Source of the DNA: Gemmatimonadota bacterium
GTDB lineage: Bacteria > Gemmatimonadota > Gemmatimonadetes > Gemmatimonadales > GWC2-71-9
Assembly: GCA_029262155.1 (NCBI GenBank)
Contig: JAJCZW010000136.1
Coordinates: forward strand, 1-36,013
Direction: 5' to 3'
Length of the DNA: 36,013 nucleotides
Both the position numbers and the translations under genes were made by a program. Positions within the stretch are counted from its first letter, which is position 1; the number at the start of each line of letters is the position of its first letter. The notes under the pieces were generated by a model. That model saw only the letters and a list, made by a program, of their open reading frames with translations. It searched no databases and was not told the DNA's origin. Of this stretch, positions 25,190-33,873 are shown one piece after another.

Positions 25190-26866
25190 TTATTTCTCCA
25201 CCAATTCGAGTAGGAGACGCGTGGCACGAGGGTCTTTCCGGCGGACTAACGCGCTGATGGCCGAACGCCGGACCTGGGGGTCTGTTCCCTGGCGCGCGAT
25301 CTCCAGCAGTTTGTCGGTTGCGGTCGAATCGTCGTGACGAGAGAGAAGAGAGATCAATCGCGTGCGGAGGGCACGGCTCGTCATCGCATCGTACATCTGA
25401 GAGATCTGTTGGACAGTGAGGAGGCTCGTTTTGATTTGCGAGAGGGCATACGAGCGATAGGTGGACTCCTCGTTGGTGTTCTGGGCGAGTGCCAGAAGCC
25501 AATCGGTATTGGTTTTTCCGCCGATCCGACCGATCCCCGAGATCACGCCGGTCCTGAGTCGCCGCCCCTCCACCTTGGGATACAGATTCCGGAGGTACGC
25601 GCCGTTGGATTCAATCTCCGCCTCGCTCAGACTATTCCGATTGGTCGAAATCGACCAGGCACTTCCCCCCTCCGAGGTCCGGAGCGAGTACCGTCCAGCG
25701 GTGGCCAACGAGCTGATCGCCGATGCCCGCAACCGCTCCTCCATCTCAGCGTTTTCAATCAATCGCCGAAGCGACGAGAGGGCTTCGGGTGTCCTTTGGC
25801 TCCGAATGGCGGAGATGGCAGCCTGCTGAATCCGTGATGCAGTCGAGGTCTGGACCAGACGCTCCAGGGCGCTGAGGTTGGTAGGACTCGAAATCTGACC
25901 CAACATCGAAACGGCGTCGCGTTTCACCTGCTCGCTGGGGTCGGTGTCAATGACTTTGATAAGGCTGGCGGACACGCCGTCCTGGTCGGAGCGGCCCAGG
26001 ATGTAGACCGCACGACGGCGGAGGGCGACGGAGCATTCGTCCCGTCGGGCCAAGACCCGATCGAGGAGCGGGCGTGCCTGCGCCTCATCCATCCGGACGA
26101 GTGCGTTCAGCGCTTCCGCCCGAACCTCCATCTCTTCCTTATCACAACTGACACCCTGCGCAGCAGTGGCGCGCAGCTGAGCAGCCGCCGCGGCGTTTCC
26201 CCGAGCCGCGAGCGCCGCCTGCACCCTGAGCTGTAATGCTGCCACGTCGGCATCGTTGTCCACCTTGGCGAGACGCGCCCGCGTGGTTTGAAGAGCTGCC
26301 AGCGCCTCTTGCAAACGGGCCTCGGTGCCGACGCGGTAGAGTGCAAACGCCTGCCAATACAGTGCGGCCGGTGCAAAGCGCGATTTCGGGTACTTCTGTT
26401 CGAACACCCGGAAAATCTCCGATGCCCTGAGATATTCCCCTCGGTTCAAGGCTTCCCGCCCAGCCCGATACGCAGAGTCGGCTGCTGTACCCTGTATCGG
26501 GCGCATCGATGAGAGACCGGACCCACTGAACGGAGTGATGGCAAGGGCAGCATCCGAATAGTGGCTGAGGTTTGTCTCGAGATCATAATGCCTGGAGTCT
26601 GTCTCAAGATCCCAGAGTTTGGGCGCGTACGCCGACGCGATGTCGAAACCGAAGCTCATATCGGGGGCGAATGCGAAATTCGACGAGAGGAACGGTGCGA
26701 ACTCAAACCCGAACGCGAGGTCGGTCGGCGAAAAATCGAAGGTGAGAACCGGAGAGAAGGAAACGTCCGGATGGAGAGGGGGAGGGGGGGCAACCGACTT
26801 CGTCGGGCGTTGGGCCAGCAGTGCCCCAGGGACGAGGACGACGGCGAGCAAAGACAGAGAACGCAT
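25190..26866 (-). CDS. Secreted TPR/HEAT-repeat protein with Phe-rich segment
   Basis: 558-residue protein with a signal peptide (MRSLSLLAVVLVPGALLAQ). Residues about 36-85 form an unusual stretch rich in Phe, Ala and Asp (TFDFSPTDLAFGFEF, FAFAPDMSFGFDI). A TPR-like pair follows (YRAGREALNRGEYLRASEIFRVFEQKYPKSRFAPAALYWQAFALY), of the kind seen in YbgF/BamD-like envelope proteins. From about 250 onward HEAT-like repeats run to the C-terminus. The last repeat (RRSAISALVRRKDPRATRLLLELVEK) resembles the end of the downstream protein, suggesting an old duplication. ATG 26866 is 14 bp after the putative anti-sigma gene. Confidence 0.8.
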   Translation of the reverse strand: MRSLSLLAVVLVPGALLAQRPTKSVAPPPPLHPDVSFSPVLTFDFSPTDLAFGFEFAPFLSSNFAFAPDMSFGFDIASAYAPKLWDLETDSRHYDLETNLSHYSDAALAITPFSGSGLSSMRPIQGTAADSAYRAGREALNRGEYLRASEIFRVFEQKYPKSRFAPAALYWQAFALYRVGTEARLQEALAALQTTRARLAKVDNDADVAALQLRVQAALAARGNAAAAAQLRATAAQGVSCDKEEMEVRAEALNALVRMDEAQARPLLDRVLARRDECSVALRRRAVYILGRSDQDGVSASLIKVIDTDPSEQVKRDAVSMLGQISSPTNLSALERLVQTSTASRIQQAAISAIRSQRTPEALSSLRRLIENAEMEERLRASAISSLATAGRYSLRTSEGGSAWSISTNRNSLSEAEIESNGAYLRNLYPKVEGRRLRTGVISGIGRIGGKTNTDWLLALAQNTNEESTYRSYALSQIKTSLLTVQQISQMYDAMTSRALRTRLISLLSRHDDSTATDKLLEIARQGTDPQVRRSAISALVRRKDPRATRLLLELVEK

Positions 26867-26880
26867 GGTTTTCCTTCTCT

Positions 26881-27534
26881 CTAATGGAGGTTGCGAGTAT
26901 CGGCGAGAAAGACCTGGAGTCGAGGTAGGACGTCTCGCTGATCCAAGGTTTCGGTGATGAAATGAGTTTCCGGTCCATTGCGTTCGGCAGGCGGAAGCCG
27001 GATGATCTGCGCGAGGACCAGCTCCAAGTCTTCGAGCAGCCCGCGAAGGTTGGGATCGGTTCCCGGATTGTCGAGCAGGAGGCGGGTAGTACCCAGGAGG
27101 TCCCGCGCCCGAGGGACAGACGCTTCCAAAGGCTTACCCGATCGTACTTCAGTGGCCAAGGTGAGGAAGAACCCGGTTGTCTGCTCCAGGTAGTCGGCAG
27201 CAACACCAGAAAAAGGCTCCTGATTGGTCTGATCGTTCGTTGCGACGGCGGAGGTGGTGGGGGTGACGTCCTGGCCCTGCAACGCTTCGTCAGGAGCGAA
27301 TTCGAAGGACAGATTCGTCATCCGACCGATTCCGATTCCCAAGGCCAACATTGCCGCGAAGGGGAGCCAGCGCCGAGCACGACCCCATCGACTGACCGGA
27401 GAGGCCCCGGCGGGCGAATCGAATACTGCGGCTTCAATCCGCTCCCACATCGCGTCGTAGGGGGGCTCGCTCGGGGGACGACGATACCCCGCGCTCAGGT
27501 CGTCCAGATACGGCTTCAGTGGATCATCGCTCAT
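26881..27534 (-). CDS. Putative membrane anti-sigma factor
   Basis: 217-residue protein with one transmembrane segment near 61-80 (WLPFAAMLALGIGIG), giving a cytoplasmic N-terminus of about 60 residues and a periplasmic part of about 135. It lies 4 bp after the ECF sigma gene, the usual place for its anti-sigma partner. The N-terminus (PLKPYLDDLSAGYRR) is short and lacks the HxxxCxxC zinc motif, so binding of the sigma factor is inferred from position and topology only. The periplasmic part looks helical. GGAG lies 7 nt before ATG 27534; the frame begins at 27552 inside the sigma gene. Confidence 0.7.
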   Translation of the reverse strand: MSDDPLKPYLDDLSAGYRRPPSEPPYDAMWERIEAAVFDSPAGASPVSRWGRARRWLPFAAMLALGIGIGRMTNLSFEFAPDEALQGQDVTPTTSAVATNDQTNQEPFSGVAADYLEQTTGFFLTLATEVRSGKPLEASVPRARDLLGTTRLLLDNPGTDPNLRGLLEDLELVLAQIIRLPPAERNGPETHFITETLDQRDVLPRLQVFLADTRNLH

Positions 27535-27538
27535 TCGG

Positions 27539-28075
27539 TTACTCCAATGCAAATGGCGCCAATGCTTCTCTCAGACGAGATCGAGCGCCTGCCAGTCGTG
27601 TCTTACAGGTTCCTTCGGGTACCCCCGTCATCTGGGCAATTTCTGGGTGGCTGTACCCCTCCAAATCGTGCAGGATCACCGCCGTCCGAAGCTTGAGTGG
27701 AAGCGCGTCGATCGCCCGAGCCAAGCTCTCTTTAAGATCAGGGGCCAAGCGAGAGCGCTGCTGAGAGGGAACAGACTCCGCGAGTTCCAACCCGGTTTCT
27801 CGATTCCGAATCCGCTTGACCTTCCGCATACCGTTCAAAACGCATGACACCGCCACCGAATGAATCCATGTTCCTAAGGCTGAATCGCCCCGAAATGTCC
27901 CCAGATGACTGAACACCCGTATGAAGGTGTCCTGGGTAAACTCCTCTGCGAGGCCTTCCTCACCGACCATCCGAAACACCAACCGATACACCGCCGGGGC
28001 GTACCGGGTATACAACTCCCGGGCGGCGATCCGGTCCCCATCCTTGGCACCCTGGATTAGTTCTGCTTCGTCCAC
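27539..28075 (-). CDS. ECF RNA polymerase sigma factor
   Basis: Sigma-70 family protein of about 178 residues with only regions 2 and 4. Region 2 includes LYTRYAPAVYRLVFRMVGEEGLAEEFTQDTFIRVFSHLGTFRGDSALGTWIHSVAVS (core-binding and -10 recognition). Region 4 includes LPLKLRTAVILHDLEGYSHPEIAQMTGVPEGTCKTRLAGARSRLREAL (-35 helix-turn-helix). GTG 28075 has GAGG 5 nt upstream and gives a normal N-terminus (VDEAELIQGAKDGD). ATG codons at 28135 and 28144 are in frame but lack ribosome sites. It leads the four-gene operon with the membrane protein and two HEAT proteins. Confidence 0.9.
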   Translation of the reverse strand: MDEAELIQGAKDGDRIAARELYTRYAPAVYRLVFRMVGEEGLAEEFTQDTFIRVFSHLGTFRGDSALGTWIHSVAVSCVLNGMRKVKRIRNRETGLELAESVPSQQRSRLAPDLKESLARAIDALPLKLRTAVILHDLEGYSHPEIAQMTGVPEGTCKTRLAGARSRLREALAPFALE

Positions 28076-28192
28076 ATCACCCTCGTTTCGACTAAACCCG
28101 GACGGTCTGGACCGGCATCCTCTGCTTAACTTCATAGACACCATACGCTACAGAACCGTTCATCTCCAGGAGCTGGTAGATGCTTCTAATAA

Positions 28193-28212
28193 GTAGTTGT
28201 TGTTACAACTAC
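28193..28212. promoter_or_regulatory. Palindromic operator candidate between ECF sigma and sufT
   Basis: GTAGTTGTTGTTACAACTAC is an 8-bp perfect inverted repeat around a 4-nt centre. It contains GTTG-N6-CAAC and has outer arms GTAG-N12-CTAC. The same outer arms and spacing occur upstream of the SufR-like gene at 35275-35294. It overlaps the proposed -35 box of the sufT promoter. Confidence 0.5.
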
Positions 28213-28228
28213 CATACCGTTTCTATAT
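28200..28228 (+). promoter_or_regulatory. Possible sufT promoter
   Basis: TTGTTA (28200-28205), a 17-bp spacer and CTATAT (28223-28228) point to the SufT-like gene at 28294. A repressor on the overlapping palindrome would cover the -35 box. Confidence 0.4.
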
Positions 28229-28293
28229 CTTGTTCGTGCGCCAGCGTCGAGAACTCGCTAGAATGCAGGCTGAACCCATTGAGGGAGAGTCCG

Positions 28294-28593
28294 GTGATCA
28301 CAGCGGAAACCGCGCGAAAGGCTCTGCGGCAGGTAAAAGACCCAGAGTTGGGCCTGAATATCATCGACATAGGCTTGGTATATGATGTCGAAGTCGCCGA
28401 AGAAGGGCGGGTGCATGTCAAGATGACGCTGACCTCGCCCGGATGCCCCGTTGGCCCCGAAATCCTGGCAGATGCCAAATCGGTCTTGGAAGAGTTGGAA
28501 GAGGTGACTGAGGCGGAGATCGAGTTGGTGTGGGAGCCGTACTGGACACCCGAACGAATGGACCCTCGGGTGAAAGCCTTTATGGGCTTTTGA
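28294..28593 (+). CDS. sufT: SufT-like iron-sulfur cluster assembly protein (MIP18/DUF59)
   Basis: 99-residue protein of the MIP18 (DUF59) family, which includes SufT and PaaD and helps maturation of Fe-S proteins. It shows ALRQVKDPELGLNIIDIGLVYDVEV, the usual N-terminal DPE(L/I) motif, then VKMTLTSPGCPVGPEI with the conserved cysteine, and a WEPYWTPERM segment typical of the SufT branch. GTG 28294 has GGGAG 6 nt upstream; the frame is open upstream, but that region holds the promoter. Its 3' end overlaps the rnd 3' end by 14 bp on the other strand. SufT is the closest named member by family, not proven here. Confidence 0.85.
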   Translation: MITAETARKALRQVKDPELGLNIIDIGLVYDVEVAEEGRVHVKMTLTSPGCPVGPEILADAKSVLEELEEVTEAEIELVWEPYWTPERMDPRVKAFMGF

Positions 28594-29737
28594 GTTTCGG
28601 CAGGGCGTCGAGGAGTTCCTGCCCGAAGGTTGCCGCCTGCCATCGCCTGACGCTGGGGAGTTGAGCCAGTTCTTCCAACGACCCCGGAACTGCCCTCGCG
28701 ACTTCCTCCAGCGTGCCATTGGGACAGACAACCCCCGGAGGTAACTCCAGTCGGGCCGCGACCGCGTTCCGAGCCTTCTTGAGTTGGGCTAACCGCGCCT
28801 GGACTTCCCGATCTACCGGTCGGCGTAGGGTGCGTTCGAAGTGAGGGTAGTCCTTCTCAGGTACTCGCAGTCCGCGTCGGATAGCGGCGACGAGTTCCCT
28901 GCCCTTTCGGCCGGCCGACTGCGATCCGATCCCCTTGCGACCCACCAAGTCTTCGGGTCGCTCAACTGGATTCCTTGCCAAGTCGAGCATTGCTTCATTG
29001 CCGAGTATCCGGAAGGCTGCTCGGTCTAAGCGAGAGGCGACTCGCTCGCGCCATCGCCAGATCTCTCGTAGCACCGCGAGTTGTTTCGAGGTGAGGTCCT
29101 TGGCGCCCTTGATCCTGAAAAACCCGCTGTCTCTATCATCCGATCCTGTCCAGCGCACCTTCTCGAGGTGTTCAAACTCTTCTTCGCACCAGGAGAGCCG
29201 TCCCTGCTGGAGGAGTTGATCCCGCAGGATGTCGCGGAGTTCAAGGAGGTAATGGGTATCGGTGGCGGCGTAGGAGAGCATCTCGGGCGAGAGAGGGCGC
29301 GCCGACCAATCGGCTCGCTGAAAACGCTTGTCAGCTGTGATATCGAGGTATTTGGCGAGGAGTGCCGCAAGTCCGATCCCAGGTTCGTTGAGAAACTGGG
29401 CGCCGATACGAGTATCGAAAAGATTGCACGCGTGGTAGCCATACTGTCGATCCATGAGCCGCAAATCGTAGTCGCCATCGTGAAAGACGATTTCGCGGGT
29501 TGGGTCAGCGAGGATCTCACCAAACTCCGAAAGATCTTGGATCGCAACGGGGTCGATCACCGCGGTGATCTCGCGGGTCGAGATTTGGATCAGGTACATC
29601 CGGTCCAGGTAACGATGAAAGCTTGCCGCCTCGGTATCGACCGCGATCAATGGCGATTCCCGACAGGATTGAAGCAGGCTCTCGAGCGCCTCCTCTGTCG
29701 TGACAGTCAACGGTTCCAGGCGGCCGGGTGGTGGCAC
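28580..29737 (-). CDS. rnd: Ribonuclease D
   Basis: 3'-5' exoribonuclease for tRNA 3' maturation, 385 residues. The DEDDy catalytic set is visible: AVDTEA (about 32-37), VFHDGDYDLRLM, and YAATDTHYLLEL with Asp and Tyr. These are followed by HRDC-like helical modules (about 205-285 and again at the C-terminus). I chose GTG 29737, which has GAGGGG 6 nt upstream and starts one base after the stop of the small upstream ORF. The frame opens at 29797, but that would overlap the small ORF. It converges on sufT. Confidence 0.92.
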   Translation of the reverse strand: MPPPGRLEPLTVTTEEALESLLQSCRESPLIAVDTEAASFHRYLDRMYLIQISTREITAVIDPVAIQDLSEFGEILADPTREIVFHDGDYDLRLMDRQYGYHACNLFDTRIGAQFLNEPGIGLAALLAKYLDITADKRFQRADWSARPLSPEMLSYAATDTHYLLELRDILRDQLLQQGRLSWCEEEFEHLEKVRWTGSDDRDSGFFRIKGAKDLTSKQLAVLREIWRWRERVASRLDRAAFRILGNEAMLDLARNPVERPEDLVGRKGIGSQSAGRKGRELVAAIRRGLRVPEKDYPHFERTLRRPVDREVQARLAQLKKARNAVAARLELPPGVVCPNGTLEEVARAVPGSLEELAQLPSVRRWQAATFGQELLDALPKLKSP

Positions 29738-29738
29738 G

Positions 29739-29909
29739 TCATTCCCCTCGGGCGTTCTGCTCGAGTCCTTCGACAACTTCGTCGAGGGCTTTGGCAAGGG
29801 TCTTCCAGAACTCGGCGTCGGGCACAGGGGGCGACCCTAAGCTCGCTTCGGCGTGTAGTTTACGAGTGAGCCGTGCCGCGTGGCGGATGTAGTCAGTTGT
29901 CGGAGGCAT
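29739..29909 (-). CDS. Small hypothetical protein upstream of rnd
   Basis: 56-residue ORF starting MPPTTDYIRHAARLTRKLHAE and ending LDEVVEGLEQNARGE. AGGG lies 5 nt before ATG 29909, and its stop is one base from the rnd start, which supports translation as the first gene of a two-gene operon. It looks helical and charged with no cysteines. I do not recognise the family. Confidence 0.6.
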   Translation of the reverse strand: MPPTTDYIRHAARLTRKLHAEASLGSPPVPDAEFWKTLAKALDEVVEGLEQNARGE

Positions 29910-30014
29910 ACGGTCCCTTCGGTGGGTAATGTCGAGCGGTAAAGTAGTTGAGGCGCTCTGAGATCGCCGGAGCGGTATGGCGAAGGCCCGGAGTCATGGC
30001 GTACTTTGGACAAG

Positions 30015-31232
30015 ATGACCGACGTTGAACTGACCGTCTACCCCGACTCATGCGATGCGTTCGGGCACCTGAACCAGGCTTCAGTGCTCACCCTTTTCGA
30101 ACGCGCCCGCTGGGATCTCATCGGTCGTGGCCCTGGAACCGACCTCTTTCGGCGCCACGGGGTATGGCCGGCCGTGAGACGGGCGGAGTTGGACTACCAA
30201 AGCCCGGCATTTCCGGGGGATGTCCTCCAGTTCGATGTCGAAGTGCTCCATCGGGGCAGGACCTCCTTCAGTATGCGTCAGGTGGCGCGGCAGAAAGAGT
30301 CCAAGGCCATAGTCGCCGACGGCACATTCACCTTCGTGCTGATCGATGCCACCGGGAAACCAGTCCCGATACCGGAAGGTGTGGCCCAGGGGTTCCGCCA
30401 AGCTGGTATCATACTTCCGGCGGAACGGATCACGGTGAACGGCGTCGGTCTCGTCGTGGAGCGATGGGGGTCCGGCACCCCGGTGCTTTTCCTGCATGGT
30501 TTTCCCCTCGACCGTTCGCTCTGGCGACCGCTGGAGGACCGCCTGTCGGCCCTAAGCGGGATCGCGCCCGACTTGAGGGGATTCGGCGACTCAGATGCCC
30601 CCGATGTGGGCTATTCGATGGCGACGTATGCCCGGGATATGATCGCCCTTCTCGACACCCTCAAGATTGAGTCGGTTGTCCTGTGCGGTCTTTCCATGGG
30701 CGGCTACATCGCCTTTGAGATGCTCCGGCAAGCCCGAAATCGAGTCCAAGGCTTGATCCTTATCTCGACCCAGGCCACTCCCGATGACCAGGCGAGTCAA
30801 TCCACCCGGGACCGCATGGCGACGAGCATTCGGGAGCGTGGGGTTGAAGTCCTTTCTGAAACGATGCTTCCGCTTCTCTTGGGCCACCTGGGCAACGACC
30901 AACCGGGGTCACTCCAACCCATCGTGCGCGATGTGATCGATCGGACCCCGCTGGCAGGAGCGCTGGGCGCCCTGATTGCACTCCGGGACCGACCCGATAG
31001 TCGGCCTCTTCTCCCCACCCTCGAAGGACTTCCTACCCTGGTTCTTGGCGGCGCATTGGATCGAATCACGCCACCCCCGGTGATTGAGGGCCTGGCGAGC
31101 GAGATTCCAGGCGCAGAATTCGAGATCATGGAGGGGGTCGGTCACCTGGGGCCGATTGAGGATCCGGACCAGACGGCACATCTCGTGGGAGAGTTCCTGG
31201 GGGTTCGAAATGAAACCAATAACCCGATTTGA
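30015..31232 (+). CDS. Fusion of hotdog thioesterase and alpha/beta hydrolase
   Basis: 405 residues with two enzyme domains. The N-terminal 130 residues form a 4HBT hotdog domain (DAFGHLNQASVLTLFERARWDLIG, the D-x-x-GHxN pattern), expected to cleave acyl-CoA thioesters. After a short linker, about 142-400 is an alpha/beta hydrolase: HGFPLDRSLW oxyanion region, DLRGFGDSD, nucleophile elbow GLSMGG, acid in GALDRITPP, and His in GVGHLGPIE. The full catalytic triad is present, so both halves may be active. ATG 30015 was chosen; a TTG at 30006 is in frame. No metabolic neighbour gives the substrate. Confidence 0.85.
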   Translation: MTDVELTVYPDSCDAFGHLNQASVLTLFERARWDLIGRGPGTDLFRRHGVWPAVRRAELDYQSPAFPGDVLQFDVEVLHRGRTSFSMRQVARQKESKAIVADGTFTFVLIDATGKPVPIPEGVAQGFRQAGIILPAERITVNGVGLVVERWGSGTPVLFLHGFPLDRSLWRPLEDRLSALSGIAPDLRGFGDSDAPDVGYSMATYARDMIALLDTLKIESVVLCGLSMGGYIAFEMLRQARNRVQGLILISTQATPDDQASQSTRDRMATSIRERGVEVLSETMLPLLLGHLGNDQPGSLQPIVRDVIDRTPLAGALGALIALRDRPDSRPLLPTLEGLPTLVLGGALDRITPPPVIEGLASEIPGAEFEIMEGVGHLGPIEDPDQTAHLVGEFLGVRNETNNPI

Positions 31233-31310
31233 GCGTCTTGATAGTTGTAGCGACCCGATCAGGCGTTCGCCAAATCAGCGCTGCAACGTTATACCCTCCC
31301 CCCACAGAAA

Positions 31311-31340
31311 AGCCCTCGGCCCGTTCGCGGACCGAGGGCT
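31311..31340 (-). terminator. Intrinsic terminator with TTCG loop
   Basis: AGCCCTCGG (31311-31319) pairs with CCGAGGGCT (31332-31340). Inside, after a C/A mismatch, CCG-TTCG-CGG continues the stem with a stable tetraloop. On the minus strand TTTTCTG follows, ending the ferredoxin transcript; on the plus strand TCCTTCTC may give weaker termination for the thioesterase/hydrolase fusion gene. Confidence 0.75.
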
Positions 31341-31377
31341 CCTTCTCGTCTAGCCCCGCCAAAAGCCTCCAGGATTG

Positions 31378-31641
31378 CTACCGAACAGGCAGTCCGGGAG
31401 GGTCGTCCCCTTCAAAGACGACCCTATTTTTTTCGATGTAGCTCTCCATTTCGGGCGGGACGTCCTCTTCGGGGAAGATGGCGGTCACCGGACACTCGGG
31501 CTCGCAGGCTCCACAGTCGATACATTCATCAGGGTGGATATAGAGTTGGTCCTCCCCTTCGTAAATACAGTCGACGGGGCAAACATCAACACAGGCCTTG
31601 TCCTTGACCCCAATGCAAGTTTCGATGATCACATACGTCAT
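31378..31641 (-). CDS. fdxA: 7Fe ferredoxin
   Basis: Electron carrier of 87 residues with eight cysteines at 9, 17, 21, 25, 40, 43, 46 and 50. The spacing matches Azotobacter-type 7Fe ferredoxins: 9, 17 and 50 for a [3Fe-4S] cluster, 21, 40, 43 and 46 for a [4Fe-4S] cluster, and 25 free. The sequence [29 protein letters not shown] is typical. A terminator follows at 31340-31311. Its ATG (31641) overlaps the ATG proposed for the divergent patatin gene. Confidence 0.93.
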   Translation of the reverse strand: MTYVIIETCIGVKDKACVDVCPVDCIYEGEDQLYIHPDECIDCGACEPECPVTAIFPEEDVPPEMESYIEKNRVVFEGDDPPGLPVR

Positions 31642-33856
31642 GAATTTGACTCCTCGACGGAACAGATTGTTCCCCAGGTGGCTACAACGGTGGAACGGCG
31701 AAACACCTACCTATAACGGGCGCGCTCGACAAGAGATAAGAAGCGACGCTGTACGGCGCAAGGGTTTTCTGCTGGGCTACGGGATAATGTTCCTTTCGGC
31801 CCTCTCGCCAGGCAGCGTTTCTGGTCAGAATCGATGTGATCCGGCGCCGGTTGCGCTGGTCCTCTCGGGCGGTGGAGCGAAGGGGTTCGCCCACATCGGG
31901 GTGATCGAAACGCTAGAGCGATCAGGAATCAGACCCGCCCTGATCGTCGGAACCAGTATGGGGGCCATCGTCGGTGGGTTGTATGCGAGCGGGTACCCGG
32001 CTCGCGTTATCGATTCCCTGGCCCGGGCCCTTCCGCTCACCTCGCTTTTCAAGAGCTACGAACCGTCTCGACGAAACGCCTGGGGGTCATTGCTGCCTCT
32101 CGTTGTCTGGGAGCAGGGCGAGCGCGGGTTTGCCTTACAGACGGCGGCGGTCCGTGAGACCGAGATCAACGCCCTGATCAATGCCGCCATGCTTCGGGGG
32201 AACCTGCTGGCCCGCGGCGATTTCGACCGTCTCCCCATTCCCTATCGGGCGGTTGCCACCGACCTCCGAAACCGGCAGCCGGTCGTGCTGGCCGGCGGCG
32301 ACCTCGCCCAAGCTGTTCGGGCCAGTGCCGCGATCCCCCTCATCTTCCCGCCAGAGGTGATCGATCGTCGGCCGTTGATCGACGGTGGCCTCTCGGCGAA
32401 CATCCCGGTGAGGGTTGCGCGACAGTTCCCCGGGATGCGTGTCATCGTCTCCGATGTGACCGAACGTCCAAGCGATTCGCTCGATGTCACCGCCCCCATC
32501 GAGGTGGCCGATCAACTCCTCGGGTTTCTGTTTCAACAACCGCGTGATTCGATCGGCCCGGCGGAGCTCTGGATCCGGCCTCCGGTCGATTCCTTTCGGA
32601 GTCTCGATTTCAGTCTCACCTCGATGGGAAAGCTGATCGCCATCGGGCAAACCGCTGCCGAGCAGGCCTTGGGGACCTGGCCGTGCCGCCTGACGGGGGT
32701 CACGCCACTGTCCCTATCACAGGGTGCGAGTGAAGAGCCGGCGCCGAACCCCCTGCCCCGCCGTATCCTTGCGCGGTTCGGTGTCAACGGGAATCAGGAT
32801 CACGATCGGGATTTCATTGGGAAGACACTGCCGATTGAAGAAGGCCAACTGGTCGACCCAACCCAGCTCCGGATTGCCCTGATCGGCATGGCCGATATGG
32901 AGCCGTACCGTGCGGTGTGGCTAGGTCCTGGGGCGCAGGGTGATTCGATCGCGTTCGATGTCACTCTGCGCCACGCTCCACGGCGCGTCGCCGGGCTCGG
33001 CTTGGCCTACGACAACGAACTAGGTGGTCGGATCTGGCTTGGGTTGCTCAGCCGCTTGGAGTCCAGAGCCGGATTCGAGGTGAGTGGTGTGGTGGCGCTG
33101 GGGACCTTTCGTCGCGATGCCCAGGTTGCCCTCCGGCGGAACTACGGGTTCGGCCGGCACCGGACCACGCCGATGGTCTCGCTCTTGATCGGGTCGGAGG
33201 ATGTCCGGGCCTTCACGTCCGATGGGAGTGAACTCGATGAGTTGGATACCAAGGAGGTGATCGGCTTCGCAGGAGTGGAACAAGCGGTCGGTGGACGCGT
33301 GACGGTACGGGCGGGTCTCGATGCGAGGTGGTGGCGTGCCCCGGATCGCTCCACCCGACGGAGCGCGGGTGGGGTGCTTCGGGTGGAGTGGGAAGATGAG
33401 GCGAAACGACGTCCCCAACTCCTGGGTGAGCTGGTGGTGAGCCGAGCGTTCCGCCGGCTCACCCTGGAGATCTCTCCTCGATTCGGTACCGGCCGTACGA
33501 CGGTGCAGCCGACCGTTCGCATCGGCTGGGGGGAGGACTTGCCGCTGGAGACCGCCTTCCCACTGGGAGGGAACGGGGGCTTCCCCGGCTTGCATCTGGG
33601 TGAACGGCGGGGCGACCGGGAGGTATTCAGTAGCGTCCAGCTGAGCCGCCGGATCCGAGGACCGGTGGCGATCCGGGTTCTGACCGCCCTGGGACGAACC
33701 GCAAGCGGCGAGTCACTTCTCGGGTCGGATGGCTGGTTGGGGGGAGTTCGGGCAGGTATTGGAGCGGAAACACCCATCGGACTGGTCGCGTTCGACTATG
33801 GAGTCGCGACCAACGGAAGAGGCGCCGCGTTTGTGCGGGTGGGGCGATGGTTCTAG
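31640..33856 (+). CDS. Patatin-like phospholipase with outer-membrane barrel (type Vd-like)
   Basis: Up to 738 residues. A signal-like segment ([25 protein letters not shown]) is followed by a patatin domain: oxyanion loop [15 protein letters not shown], nucleophile [10 protein letters not shown], and [10 protein letters not shown] giving the Ser-Asp dyad. Then a POTRA-like segment ([15 protein letters not shown]) and a C-terminal 16-strand-type barrel ending in Phe (VGRWF). This is the PlpD layout, in which the lipase is displayed or released at the cell surface. The start is unclear: ATG 31640 leaves a long n-region, TTG 31667 is possible, and ATG 31787 would cut the signal peptide. Confidence 0.85.
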   Translation: MNLTPRRNRLFPRWLQRWNGETPTYNGRARQEIRSDAVRRKGFLLGYGIMFLSALSPGSVSGQNRCDPAPVALVLSGGGAKGFAHIGVIETLERSGIRPALIVGTSMGAIVGGLYASGYPARVIDSLARALPLTSLFKSYEPSRRNAWGSLLPLVVWEQGERGFALQTAAVRETEINALINAAMLRGNLLARGDFDRLPIPYRAVATDLRNRQPVVLAGGDLAQAVRASAAIPLIFPPEVIDRRPLIDGGLSANIPVRVARQFPGMRVIVSDVTERPSDSLDVTAPIEVADQLLGFLFQQPRDSIGPAELWIRPPVDSFRSLDFSLTSMGKLIAIGQTAAEQALGTWPCRLTGVTPLSLSQGASEEPAPNPLPRRILARFGVNGNQDHDRDFIGKTLPIEEGQLVDPTQLRIALIGMADMEPYRAVWLGPGAQGDSIAFDVTLRHAPRRVAGLGLAYDNELGGRIWLGLLSRLESRAGFEVSGVVALGTFRRDAQVALRRNYGFGRHRTTPMVSLLIGSEDVRAFTSDGSELDELDTKEVIGFAGVEQAVGGRVTVRAGLDARWWRAPDRSTRRSAGGVLRVEWEDEAKRRPQLLGELVVSRAFRRLTLEISPRFGTGRTTVQPTVRIGWGEDLPLETAFPLGGNGGFPGLHLGERRGDREVFSSVQLSRRIRGPVAIRVLTALGRTASGESLLGSDGWLGGVRAGIGAETPIGLVAFDYGVATNGRGAAFVRVGRWF

Positions 33857-33873
33857 AGCAAGAAACGGTAAGG

